NCBI GenBank assembly: GCA_031216445.1
Contig: CM062215.1
Location: forward strand, 2,822,001 to 2,886,000
Length of the DNA stretch: 64,000 nucleotides
From: Lateolabrax maculatus
Taxonomy: Eukaryota > Chordata > Actinopteri > Acropomatiformes > Lateolabracidae
Direction: 5' to 3'
The notes below the pieces were generated by a model, which searched no databases, was not told where the DNA came from, and saw only the letters and a program-made list of their open reading frames with translations. Shown here piece by piece: positions 1-12,500 of the stretch (position 1 is its first letter; every line of letters starts with the position of its first letter). The position numbers and the translations under genes were made by a program.

Positions 1-3000
1 TGGAGAATAGGAAGCACACACACACACAAATATACACACAACCAATCTTTCCACCATCTTCTTTTCACACATGCACGACACAAAAGGTGCACAACTGCAT
101 GTGCACATCACTGACATCCACACAGAAAACACATCAAATGAAAATTAAAACAGGCACACCCCTATCGCAGCATAATAAAGCTCCCACCGCCGTCAGCTGA
201 TAATCACATGCTGACGCTCCGTGGGGCTTTGTGATAGAAACACCCTTATATGGGTCAGAGGGAGCGGCTTAGCAAAGTGACAGAGGGCAGCACGGAGGAG
301 TAAATCTGTGTCGCTGCAGCATCAGCAGCACTTCTACAGTCCGACAGGAAACCCTCCACCAGCCACACAGCAGTGGAGAAAGTTGTCGATGGCCAGTTAA
401 GAGAGGATAATAGAGGATAATAAGAGAGGAGGAGCTGCAGGAGATTTTGTTATTGTGCAGGAGGCCCCGATGATAGTGTTTAATACATGTGGGTTAAATC
501 TGCAGTTTGTTTTCGTTTGAAATTTGCTCCAAAGAGTCCTCAAAGGCGTCGGTAAGCCAGACTCAGTGAGCAGCCTGGCAGCCGTACAGGAATAATCCCT
601 CCTCAAGTTTCTCAGCCAGCTTCCGCTGTCTTTACCAGTCGGGGAAGCACAAAGTCAAAGGTTGGGTTTCCAGGCAAGTCAGTCAGCGTCTCCTCATCGT
701 CACCGTCCTTAAAAAATCATAAAAACCTCAAAAACAATATTGTTTTAGGAGATTTAATATTATTTTAATGTTTTAGTGTCATATATTTGGTTTCATGTAA
801 CTTTATTGGGTTGTGTGTAATGGTGATATTTTAACCGACTGTACATATATTTACATTTGGACCACAGGAAGAGAAGTTGTTGCCAATAGATACATTTATC
901 AATCAAAAGCAAAAGTATAGCCTTGCAAACTCTACCTGCCTGGGCTGAAACTGAACTGAAGTTAAGTATTAAAGTAGTAATTTGTGGTACTTTGGCACTG
1001 CTGGTTCCAGGTGTCAGTCAGATGGTCAGAAATAAAATGAGCAGAGCTGCAGGAAACCAGGACAGGCGCTCTGTCCCACTTCTAAACTGTATATATTTAT
1101 TCTGCCCAGCTTTTGGGTGTGATGTACATTCAAGTAACATAAATGGAGCTGCTACTGGCGGCTGAAAACCCGAATAAATTGTCAGAAAAATGGTCCAAAA
1201 GCTTGATTGACAGTTCAGACTACAAAAAATAAAAGGTTTTCAAATGTGAAATTATTGATACTGTTCTGCAGCAGCAGCTTTTCTGTGGTCTAGGACAGCC
1301 GCTAATGATTATTTTCATTATCACTGAATCTGCCTGCTATTTAATCAATCAAGTGATTAATCGTTTGTTCTGTTAAATGTCAGAAAATAGTGCAAAATCC
1401 TGCTTAAACATTTCCCACCTCCCCAGTCTTTTCTTGTAACTATCACATAGAGGTTATCTATGTGTTACATAACTTTCATGAATAATAACTGCTAAAACTG
1501 GGCCCTGTCACATTAATACATAGTGTACACTTTACAGTATTAATATATAATATTGGGATAATATACATGTAATATTGACCTTGAGATTCTATCTTTGATT
1601 TAGCATATGCGTGCTTTTATTTTAACTATTAAATATCAGCGTTTCGGCAAAGGCAGAAGAGGGCAGTTTGTTCCCGCTGGGTTGGATCAGACAGTGATGG
1701 TAATCAGAGTAGAAGCCGCGGCAAAAGAATATCAACACACCTAAAAGTAGGCTACGTAGCATCCTGGAGCCCATTAACAAAACATTATACTGCATGTGTG
1801 TGCTGTAGACTGCAGACTGAGTATGAGTTATGATTCAGCTGCATGAAACCTTTCCAGAGGAACGGCTGCTTTCTTTTGCTCCCCATCGACTGCTTCATGT
1901 AAAGACCAGTAGATACTAACGTGGTTTGCTCTCCAAGCCATCAATTTGTGTAACAGCGCATGAGAGAAAAATCCTAGTGGAAGCACTTTACAACAGGAAA
2001 CCATGATCCGCTGTATTGCGCTCATTTATACTGTAGATGTGTGGTTTCTCTTAAACAGAATTACAATCTTTTTCTGGTTTGTTTTCCTTGAAACTGCTGC
2101 AGATCAATCACCCAACAAGATAAGAATTAAGTTCAGAACATCTACCTGGTAAAAGTGAAATTCCCTCCTTCAAAGATTACATAATTTTTCATTCTGGCAT
2201 GCATCACATAAACTTTTATCACACCCAGCAGCATTATCTGCCAGTGCTGTAAGATAATTTGACTAAAAACCCCCATGAAATGAGCTCCCTAAGCCTGGAT
2301 ACGAGATAAAATCACCTGCCGAGCTTGCAGTTTGCCTGAAAGTTATTTTGTTCAACATGCAGCTTCATTTAATAATTCTCACTGCTTCACAGAGATACAG
2401 GAAACTCGGCTCTTTAAAAGTGTTGTGTGCTACAATAATAAATCAGCACTGCTCAGTCAACTTTCCCCGGACAAAGGAGAGGTTATTAAATCAACAGAGG
2501 AAATGGTGTCGAGGCTGCGGAGCGTGGCTTTGTTTATTTACAAGGGTGAAGTTTGCTCAAATCATTTCACACACACACACACACTCGAACCATCTTCCAC
2601 TGCAGCAGCGATGCTCGAAACTCTGCAGTGAAGTGCTTTGCTCAAAGGAAACTTAACGCCAGTTTTTCCAGCCCAGATTTTTGACCTGGTTGGATCTGAC
2701 CAGGCAACCCTCCAGGGCACAAACTGACCTCTCTATCCGTACTGAATCAAAAGATGGAGCGCTGAATAGAGGAAAATAAGAAAGACTGCACCTCTCACTC
2801 AACATGCATTCATCAGTCTGTGTGTAACACAATATCAAGCCACCATTACAAAGCAAAAGACTGTCAAGGACGCAGGATGTAAAGATCCCAGAGGTTCATG
2901 CACATATATGTTTTCATCAATGTTTAATGTGACTGTAAAGGTTTGATCACGTCACTGAATTTAATGCCTCACATGACTTCCAGTCTCTCTTCAGGGACAA

Positions 3001-3515
3001 TAGCTGGACTGGAATAAAGAAGGCTGATGGATTTCAGGCTTTAAAATGATATTCATCTATCTATATCTATAGATCTAGATTTCTGATTGGGTCCAAACCT
3101 CATGATGAACTATTGCAGTATAAAATGAGTGTCAACATTTTTAAGTATAATATAACTTAACCTTTGTGTTTGAAACTGTACAGCAGTGATTCCCAACCTG
3201 GAAGCTTGAAAAAATGGACTTTCAAAGCAGGTTTAAGGTGCAGTCACACTAGCACGTCTGTGACTATTCAATCTGCCTGCAATCTGCTTTAATTGACATC
3301 TGCACGACTGACAAATTCAAGAAAGTTTTGCGTCTTTTGGTGCGATCTATGGCCCAACTTTAATCGCTCAAGTGCCATCGACAAACGTGAACCGGTAGGT
3401 CTTAATGCGGCTAAACAAATGGTTGAAAAATACGTGTCAATCTGACGATTGTAAGAACCAGTTGCTGTTGGGGCGTGTGGTGGTCCTGGTGACCTCATGT
3501 GGGTGTCAGACTGAC
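1..3515. other. pkp4 intron (left edge), no exon recognised
   Basis: This lies downstream of the last visible pkp4 exon, so it should be intron. I searched the minus strand for the next conserved pkp4 segments and found none. It holds a diverged interspersed repeat at about 1297-1440 and a short CA run near 2570. The open frames here show no family resemblance. Confidence 0.5.
1297..1440 (+). repeat. Interspersed teleost repeat, family A
   Basis: Contains CTAATGATTATTTTCATTAT, then GATTAATCGTTTG and TGTCAGAAAATAGTG. These blocks recur in the same order in other copies in this window (9650-9905, 24985-25115, 29605-29745, 41725-41875, 51255-51465, part at 52885-52945). I recognise the family as common in percomorph genomes but do not assign a name. 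Confidence 0.65.
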
Positions 3516-6500
3516 CTATGAGGCTGTCGGGGCGGGGCAGGGCGCTCCTCTGGTACAGGCCGTACGGATCAGCTCCGTACGCCAGCGGCTGGCTCTGCCT
3601 GGGCAGCGTGGAGCCGTAGTGCTGCGGCACCGCCGTCATCCCCGAACGCAGCGGCGACCCCGTCAAACCCCTCCCCTCCACCAGAGAGAGGGTGGAGCCC
3701 AGACGGCCAGCAACTCCTCCTCCTCCCATCACTCCTCCTCCTCCACCAACCCGGGCCTGTGTGCCATCGGTCGGGGAGGTCGGCGACGGGCAGGAGGGCG
3801 GCATGCTGGTGCCTGGGAATATGGCGGCCAGAGGTTTTGGCTCAGAGAGGATGGGCGAATCGTAGGTGCTGCCCTGGGATGTTCGCAGCGAGATGCGGGA
3901 GGGCGAGACGGTGCCGGCAGTGCCACAACCAGGAGACTGGCTCCTGGAGGGGAGGGAGGCCATCCTCCGTAACATCCGGCCGGACACCTGCGAAGAGAAA
4001 AATCACTCTGTGAATTTTTTGATTTAAGGTTCATAAAATGTTTTTGCCAGAGAGGCTCAAGTACCTTCTTCCTCGCTCATTTCACTTCTGGAAAATATGT
4101 CTACGGTAAGTCGGGAGTGGATTTATTGAGGATCCTCCAAACTCATTATCAAATTACTTTTAAAGACATTTTATCAATTTTTATTGAAGATCCACTTGAT
4201 TCAAGGCATCAACGTGCTCCTCGGGGCCCAAAAAAAAAAGAAAGGTCAAGTATAATATCCATAACAGTGTTGACAATTAATCAGTTCAACATTTCTGTTT
4301 TCTGAATAAATACATGAAAAATTGAAATTAGACTGCACTGCTCCCATTTGCAAATATACTTGCCAATTACCAGTAATGTGACACTTTGGAGGCAGGACGC
4401 TTTATCACGTCTGATGAAGGGCATCATTATCTTTTCCATTTGTCCAAGTAACTGAACGTGTGTGCCTTTGAATAAATGCCTAAATTCCCGATACTGTAGC
4501 CTGAGCTTTGCGAGTTGTAAATAAATTACATTTCAGGGAAGATTTAAAGGATTTTTCTTATTTATGGTGACAATCATTTACTTTTTCGTCCTTATTACCA
4601 AATGTAAAATGTCTCTCAATTACTGAATCAGCCAACTGGATGCCGATCTGTGCCGACTTAATCCATCAAAGCCTCGAACCCCTCGAAGGAAAATTAAGAG
4701 CTGAGGCATGTAAGCCCATCCAGTGAGGCTGCTTGGTTTGGAATAAATCAGGAGAAAATTCAAATGGACTCACAATTATCTGTCATGCCTGCTTCTGCTG
4801 TCATGCAAAGAGCATATAATTATTAGCCACAATGAAAGGAGCTGATAGTGTTTGAGTCTGGACAACTTTAGAGTAAGACTCGATTTGATATGAAGGGTTT
4901 AGCTGATGTTCTTCATCGTTCGTGACAGTAATTATTGAGCCCCAACTAACTGTCATTACTCGTTATTTTTCACAGCAGAAAAACACTTCAAATGTTCCAG
5001 GTGACACCAGTTAAAAACAGTCGCGTGTGGGACGTAGAATATGGTTTCTAATGTGCAATTAAGTGGCTGTACTACTTTCAATCATGTTATGTGATCCTCA
5101 TCAGCAGATGGGTTACACCCACTAAGCAGACTTTGAGGTAGGATTATGAGGCCTACCTGCCCAGAGGCTTGACCCTCAGCTCTTGGGCTCCTCGACAGCG
5201 AGGCTCGGGGCTCCGAACGCACCACGTTCTGGTTGCTGTAGTAACTCACGCTGCTGTCCTGGTAGCCGCTGTCCGAATACGAGGTCATGTGGGCCGAGTG
5301 ACCTCCCGAGCCTGAGAGGAAAGAGAGATGAGAGGGTGAGGAGACACCGAAGATAAGAGGGTGAGGAAACACGGCGGCTACGTTATTACCGCTCAATGCT
5401 TCTTGTAAATGTCACAGTTTGAAGTGTGATCGAAACCAGCCGCCATTATATCTGTCGCTGTGGTTTAATGATTTGCATTTTATCTCACTTAGCTTTCAAC
5501 TTGTGGAAAGACATTATGCATATAAATACATATGCATGGATATCAGCATTAAGCCTTTATGCTGTTCCCAGAACAATCTGCATATACTGTACAGCTTCAA
5601 TAATGCTGGCCTACTTTCTACTGTAGGATGAGCAGGAGGGGGCACGTGGGGGATATTTTTATACTATCAGACCACTCCAACTGTATGGAATATAAACAAG
5701 ACCAAAGGCAAATATGTTTTTTAAAATGTTCAAACAGCTACTCAGAAGTTATGTTTACTTATGATATTGTAATTTATTGTAATAAGAGAGAGGTTGGGTT
5801 CGGTTCAAGCTTTTTTGGATGCAAAGTTTTGACAATTTGACAAAAGCGTTTAAAAATCAGTTGAAAAAACAGACAAAAAGAGATAAAACAGCAACTCTCC
5901 TGCACACGTAAGAATTCACAGCTGCACACCACACTTCGCTCTATCGGCCTCCCGTGTTTCCCGGTATAACGCGAGCACGGGAGGCCGATAGAGCGAAGCT
6001 TGATGGACTAAAATTGTCAACCGCTCCAGTGAAGATGCCTAATGTCCAACAGCGACAGGCTGTGGTTGTACTGCAGAGCTCCCAGGTGGGAAGATACAGT
6101 ATGTGAAACTTTTCAGACAAGACGGTCAGAAATAAAGAATATAATTCACACAGCGGAGTGGAGACAGACTTTATGTTTTTCGGTGATTTAAACAGATCTG
6201 AAGAGATGGTTATATATATTTTAAAAGACACGTACATCAGCCTCCTACTGTAGTGTTAATTACAAGTGGGATCTGTGGGATTTGTTATCGAGTTTCAGAT
6301 TCCTCCCACTTGGCATCAAAAATTGAGGAAATGTGTTGATGTGGGTGGCAACAAATTGAACAACAATATTTTTTCTTCCTCATACTTTTAGAAGAGGATT
6401 TTTGTATCTGTTGTGAAAATACGTGACATGAACTTAAAGCATGAGCCTGGAGATTTTCTATATTTTTCTAATTATGAACAAATCCCATGAAAAACAACAA

Positions 6501-9500
6501 TGAATTGATCTTTCTAACAAGCCTGATATATCTTCTTCCTCTGAGCCACAGAGCTCCACTGTCCACCGTCAATGAGCCACACTGTTGCCCTGGGTGACAT
6601 GTTCCCTCGGTACCATGAACACATACATACGCAGTCGTGCTGCCACAAATACTCATTAGAGCACCAAATGTGGATAAATCCGCCACTGAAAATAGTCCCT
6701 GACAAATGCACTATTTCCTCCTGTTTGTTTGCAGTAAACTACAGTGTCCAGCTGTTTTAGGCTTCTTTTAAAATGAAACTATATATTAGTGACCTGTTTT
6801 TAAATATTTATTTTAAGTATTAAGGGACTAAGTCTTCACAGTAATACAAAAGCATTTTAGAAAGTGGGGACCTTAATGATTCACAGCCAACCAGACATGT
6901 AAAAAACTAAAAATGCAGCTTTTTCTCCAGATTCTGCTTTGGACATCCTAAACTTAAGTAGCCGCTAAAAGACCATGTGGTGTGTACATTTAACAGACCC
7001 TCACTGTCATGCAGGGAGGCGCGGTCCGGTTCAGGCAGGTAGAGTCCCTCCTCCGCCTCCAGGTGCCGACCAGGACATCCAGACGCCTCTATGACTCTGC
7101 CCTGCGAATCTCCGCCTGCCGAAGTGGGTTAAGAAAGTTAAAAACAGACAGCAAGTCCTGGGCAGACTGTCAGTCAAACATTTACGTGTGAATTAAGACA
7201 CATTTCCCTGCACACAAAATATAAAAACAAAGTGTGGCAAAGTCTGTGTGAAAACAATTTAGTATCATCACCTCTGCAGACAGAATCTTCTTAATCTAAG
7301 AAACTAAATGTATTGACTCCGTGGCAGAAAAGAATAAGCATTTTATAACAGTACTTTGGTTTTATTGGAAAGCCGACAGTGAAGAATAGGCCAGGAAACA
7401 GAGTAGAGGGATCTGTGACAGAATAGTAAATGGGTCCATTTCAAAGCCCATATATACCGGCGGAAGCATTGTTTTGTTTTGATTCACTGTCCGGTGCTGC
7501 ATTCTGGCAATTTTCAGCCTTTTGAAGGCTAAATTGACTTTCTATGTCTGGAAAAATGCTATCTTTAGTGCCAAAATCATATGGATTTGATCGTATTTTA
7601 CGCTGTAGAACCTTTTCTTTACAGTATAAGATGGTAACACTTTATATTTTCTGTCCCCTTATCTCCTTAACAATAGCTTTTTATAATTAGAGGTTAAAAG
7701 GAGGAAATCATACCTGCAGACCTCCATGCAAACGACTTCTCAGATGAGCTTCAGCAGACGAGGAGAGGAGGAAATGGAGGAGAGGAGAAAGCAGAGAGAG
7801 GGATGTAAATCAAATCAGAGTCACAGCCCAATACTTTACATTCCTGTCCAGGAAGAGGAAGGAAGTGTTTCAAATGTGAAAGAAAGAAATATATATCGAA
7901 GTAATCTTTTGCCTCAAAAACTGTTTCTTCACATTCAATCGACGAGGAACTTGGAGAGGATGAAGCCCCTCTCATTACTGTGTGAATTTCGATTTGCTTT
8001 CCAAATTGATAAAAATGAGAGTCAGTTGACCTCAGCGGGGACATGTTATATAACCTGTTATCTGGGCTGAAAAAACACCTGCAGCTGGAAACTAAACATT
8101 TTTGCTGATAACAAGAACAAACAAACCCAACTCAAAGACCTACTGAGCTTATTAGATTATTAAACATGTTTGATGCTTTGAGGAAAAATCTTGACTATTT
8201 TTAGGTACATCAGAGGGTCAGAATTGAATACAACATATAAATATGTAGAGGCAGGGGTTTGTGTTGTGTGTATGTGAAGGTTTCGGTTTGTGTTCAGGGT
8301 GGGTGATGCATGCGGGTTGTGACAGCACAATGTGACTGTCAACTATCTGAGCATCATCCCTCGTGAGACAAATATCACTATTATGCGGTTTGACAGAGCG
8401 GTCTGCAACCATGCATGATTTACAGCCGACTGTAACCAATATAACAACAATAATTATGTTTTGGATGCATTTTCAGACTAAAATTCAATTTTATTTCTAA
8501 AAAGGAAAAAGTCAACTGCATCTAAAGTGCAATTAGTCTTACAGGGAAGGGCCAGTAGGCCTCAAAAACCAGTAAAACATCCTTTTATCAACCTCTTTTG
8601 AAGAAATGCTTAATTTTTATCAAAAGATGACATAGTGAAGAAGTGCTCAAAGGGTATAAGCACTCAATTTCAGTCTGAAATCACATAAAATACATTTAAA
8701 TGAAAGAAAATGATCATACAGTGAAAGTAAAAGTTTGGCTCCCCCTTATTGCCCTTTTTTTCATTTCCAGCTGACAACCAAAACCTTGTGAAAGTCTCTT
8801 AAAAATGCTCTTTATGGCTACATACATGATATTAGAAGACTGATGTATGCTCTATTGTTTGTATTTTCAAGCAGTCTGTTTTACTTTTAACGTGACAAGA
8901 AGATTTCTGGAGTATAAATTTCTCCAAATCTAATAAAAAGTCTGACAGAACCATTAAAATGTACCTGAACTTAAACACACACAGTCAAATAAAAACTTTC
9001 CTGAGATACTGAGGTTTTTATGGCAGCGACTTGGTGCTAAATACAATAAATAAGACACTTCATTTGTGATTCAATGCAAGAAACATGAACAGTGAGGCCT
9101 ACCTGCTACTGTCTCCTGCTGGCGACTCAGCTCCCAGCATGCACCTCTCCAGCTGGCTCGCCACGATCTGCCGCTCCTCCTCCAGCTCCCGAGTCAGCCG
9201 CTCAAACTGCAGCTCCTACGGCAAGACATTTACGGCAGCGATTACAACCCGACATCCACCATGACACGGCAATTTAAGCCTCCTTTTTAAGACCTATTTG
9301 ATGCCAGTTAGAATTAAATGTAAAACCCATTTTGTGTTTGGTCTGCATGACTTGACTGATTTCTCACCGGCTGTGAGCTCGCTGAGAGACTGTTAAACCT
9401 GTTAAAGTGGATTCAAGATTTAAAAGACTAAAACTATGTCCAGGACCTTTTAATGTCCTTAGGGTTCAGATAGGAGGACTGAGCAGAGAATGATCAAATA

Positions 9501-12500
9501 TGGGTTTCAAAGCCACAATTTACTATGGAGGGTAGAAACAGATGTGAATACGTCTAAAATCTAAATAATCAAGGTGGGGCCTGGTGTTTTTTATTGTTCT
9601 GGGTTAAAACTCGAGACTAGAAAGCAAAAACTTTCAAGTAAAGTTTCTAGTTTGGCTGCAACTAACCATTATTTTCATTGACGATCTTCCACTTATTTGA
9701 TTAATGAAAGGATAGTTTGGTCTATGAAATTAAATACGTTGATCTGATCTTGATTCTTTCATAAATGACTCAGAAACCCGGCAAATATTCACATTTTAGA
9801 AGCTGGAACCAGAAAATTATGTAAAATAGTCCATCTATGATCCAAATTTTTGCAGATTAATTTGCGCCGGTTGATTAATCAGTTAATCAAGTACTTCAGT
9901 CCAACAAAAGTCCTAGTTTTTTATATAAATTGTACAGCTCTGCTGTCTGTATTTTAAATGAGCACACATAAGTTTCTCATAAGTTACCGACATTAAAGCA
10001 TGGAATATGTTAATGTTTTCCTAATACTGAATACATTTTGCCCACCAGGAAGACAACGTTTAGGCTCCATTCATTATTGTGCCAGTTCTGTACATATAGA
10101 GGAAGACTTTCTCTATGTGGATGACATTAAATAATGCAAGCTTCAATGTCAGACTTTGTAGGACTTCTGCTATAGGTTAATGAGAGTCAGATGCTGCTTG
10201 TCAGCCCAGTACACTATGGTTTAAGTGAATCACTGGTACATGGGCCAAATGTCCTCTCATTTCCCATTAAAATAAACAACTTGTTCATGACTAGGAAGTA
10301 TTAAAAATATTCTTGTAACTGGTGTTAGTGGTTTGTATATTTACAAAATGTTATTAGGCACAGAAATGATATGATATCTATCTCAAAACCTCCATGAAAT
10401 GTAGCCATCAGAGCATATTTTTGGCAATTTTGACAACCCAAACATTACAACACTAAAATAAGCTGGTGAGGATCCAATGCCTTGCTCAAGGGTATGAATA
10501 TGGAGCAGATGTTTGCTGACTATAATGGCCGAATGGTTGGTAGTTTTGGCAGTCCCTCGTCTGTATTCTGTTACATAACACGGAGGCTTCCCAGCTGCTT
10601 CATAAATCTTCCAAACACAGCTGGTGTCATCATGGAGGTCCACTGGAGACTTAGCTGTCTCCAAAAAACGTCTAAATATAAAACAACCCGGGTGGAAATC
10701 ACTCAGCTTCCCAGGAAAAAACGTTGCTGTGAAGTAATTCAGGAAATATTCTCAGTCAAAGTGAAAGTTGTGTGACACAGTTGTCTATAGTTTGTGGTGT
10801 TAAGGTCACTTTCACATCTATAGTTTGGGTCATTTGAAAGAAAAACTGATACTGAGTAAAAGTACCAATAATGCCACCATGTAAAAATACTCCATTACAA
10901 GTTAAAGTCGTGCATTCAAAGCATAACCAGCAAGGTGTGTTGTAATTCCCTCCTTTTACATCTTTACACAGAAGAACCCACATAACACTTAAAAAATGCA
11001 GATGCTGCACTCTGCTTTGGACAATCTTTGGGAAAAACACATAATCTATCTATCGTTCTATTCATCCCTCCATTCATCCATCTATCTGCTTCATTTAATA
11101 CTAGTACAGTAGGGTGAAAGGCTGTCAAATCATAATCCTTTAAAAACAACAAAAGATACTTAAATCCACACTTTTCATCTGTTTAGGTCTCTTGATAAAA
11201 GCTCTTTTGTATGTGGGTCAGCTCTGGCCATGTGATGCACGGAGCCTCGATAGTCTCTTTAGTCAGACGGTGAACAATGATTTAGTTAATGGTCTCATAA
11301 TGTTGGTTATTTGTTCGTGTCTCATCCACGATAGACTGAAGAAGTCTGTGTGACAGCAAAATCAAAGTAAACTGGCCTCATTTCAGAAGCAACGAGTCCG
11401 TCAGAAATAAACTCTTCACTTCAGACGTAATTAGACCACACCGACACAGTAACTAATCGTACTCTCTCATCTTTCAAGACCCCCAGAATATTCTCTATTA
11501 TGACTATATAAACAGTGAATATAACAAACTAAAGAACAGAGCTTCTGTGTTCATACACAAAAAAACATTTTATTCTAGCTTTATTCATTCTTTTCTTATC
11601 AACACTTGAATGTTGCTGATTTTCATCAAAAAACAACGTTTCAGACATAAGTTAAGAAAATTGCAGTCCCTTTCAAGCAGAAAATTCATTTCATATTTAA
11701 ATTTTTTGCAGGAATATCTTGTCAACAACGGGGGAAGCGTTCAATGACAAATGATTGAAAATCTCGTCAGTGTAGGGAAAGTGTTAATGATCCCCATGAG
11801 GAAACTGGGTACACACAGCTAACTTTGCAGTGCTATTAAGTGTTGATTTTTCTGCAGCAATTATTCCAAGTTAATTGGAGAGATGTTTGTCCGCTTATGG
11901 GGGCCGATATGGCTCTGAGGCGGCTGCTCAGAACTATCACAAAATGTTAATTTAATTGTGCAAATACAGAAAAAGACTTTTAGTTTGAGTCCAGATGTAC
12001 AGAAGCCATGTAAATTATTTTTATTCCTACATTTTGTATTTTAATTATACAACATTTCTCCAAGATAATGTGGAGAAACTGCGCCGTAGATCTGGAAATA
12101 AGACAGAACTACTTAACAATGCCTTAATGTTTGCAGTGTGATGCTGACACTTGGAGTCAACAATGCACAGTAGTTCAATTCATTACATTACTGTGTTTTC
12201 AAGGTGATAAAAGTGAGGATGGTGAAAAAATAAATCTCACATGAGAAGATGCTAATTAGTGATTAGTACAAGTGAGATTAAACCCCTGAGGCATTTATAA
12301 AGAAAAAAAACAAGAGGTGAGATGATCTGAATGAGAGAAGAATACAACATTGGTGCCAAAAGAGTGGCTCTAAATTGAAGGAGAGAGGTTCAAGATGCAT
12401 TTGACGTGGGAAAAGGACAAGACGTCACCCGAAGTGACAGTGCCAGATGCATTATTGACACGTGTACTACTTTCAGGGACACAACACGGTGCCCAAACGA

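Noticed and set aside
3499..3972. 157-residue plus-strand open frame
   Set aside because: It is antisense to the long pkp4 exon. Its Gly/Arg/Ser-rich product is a composition effect.
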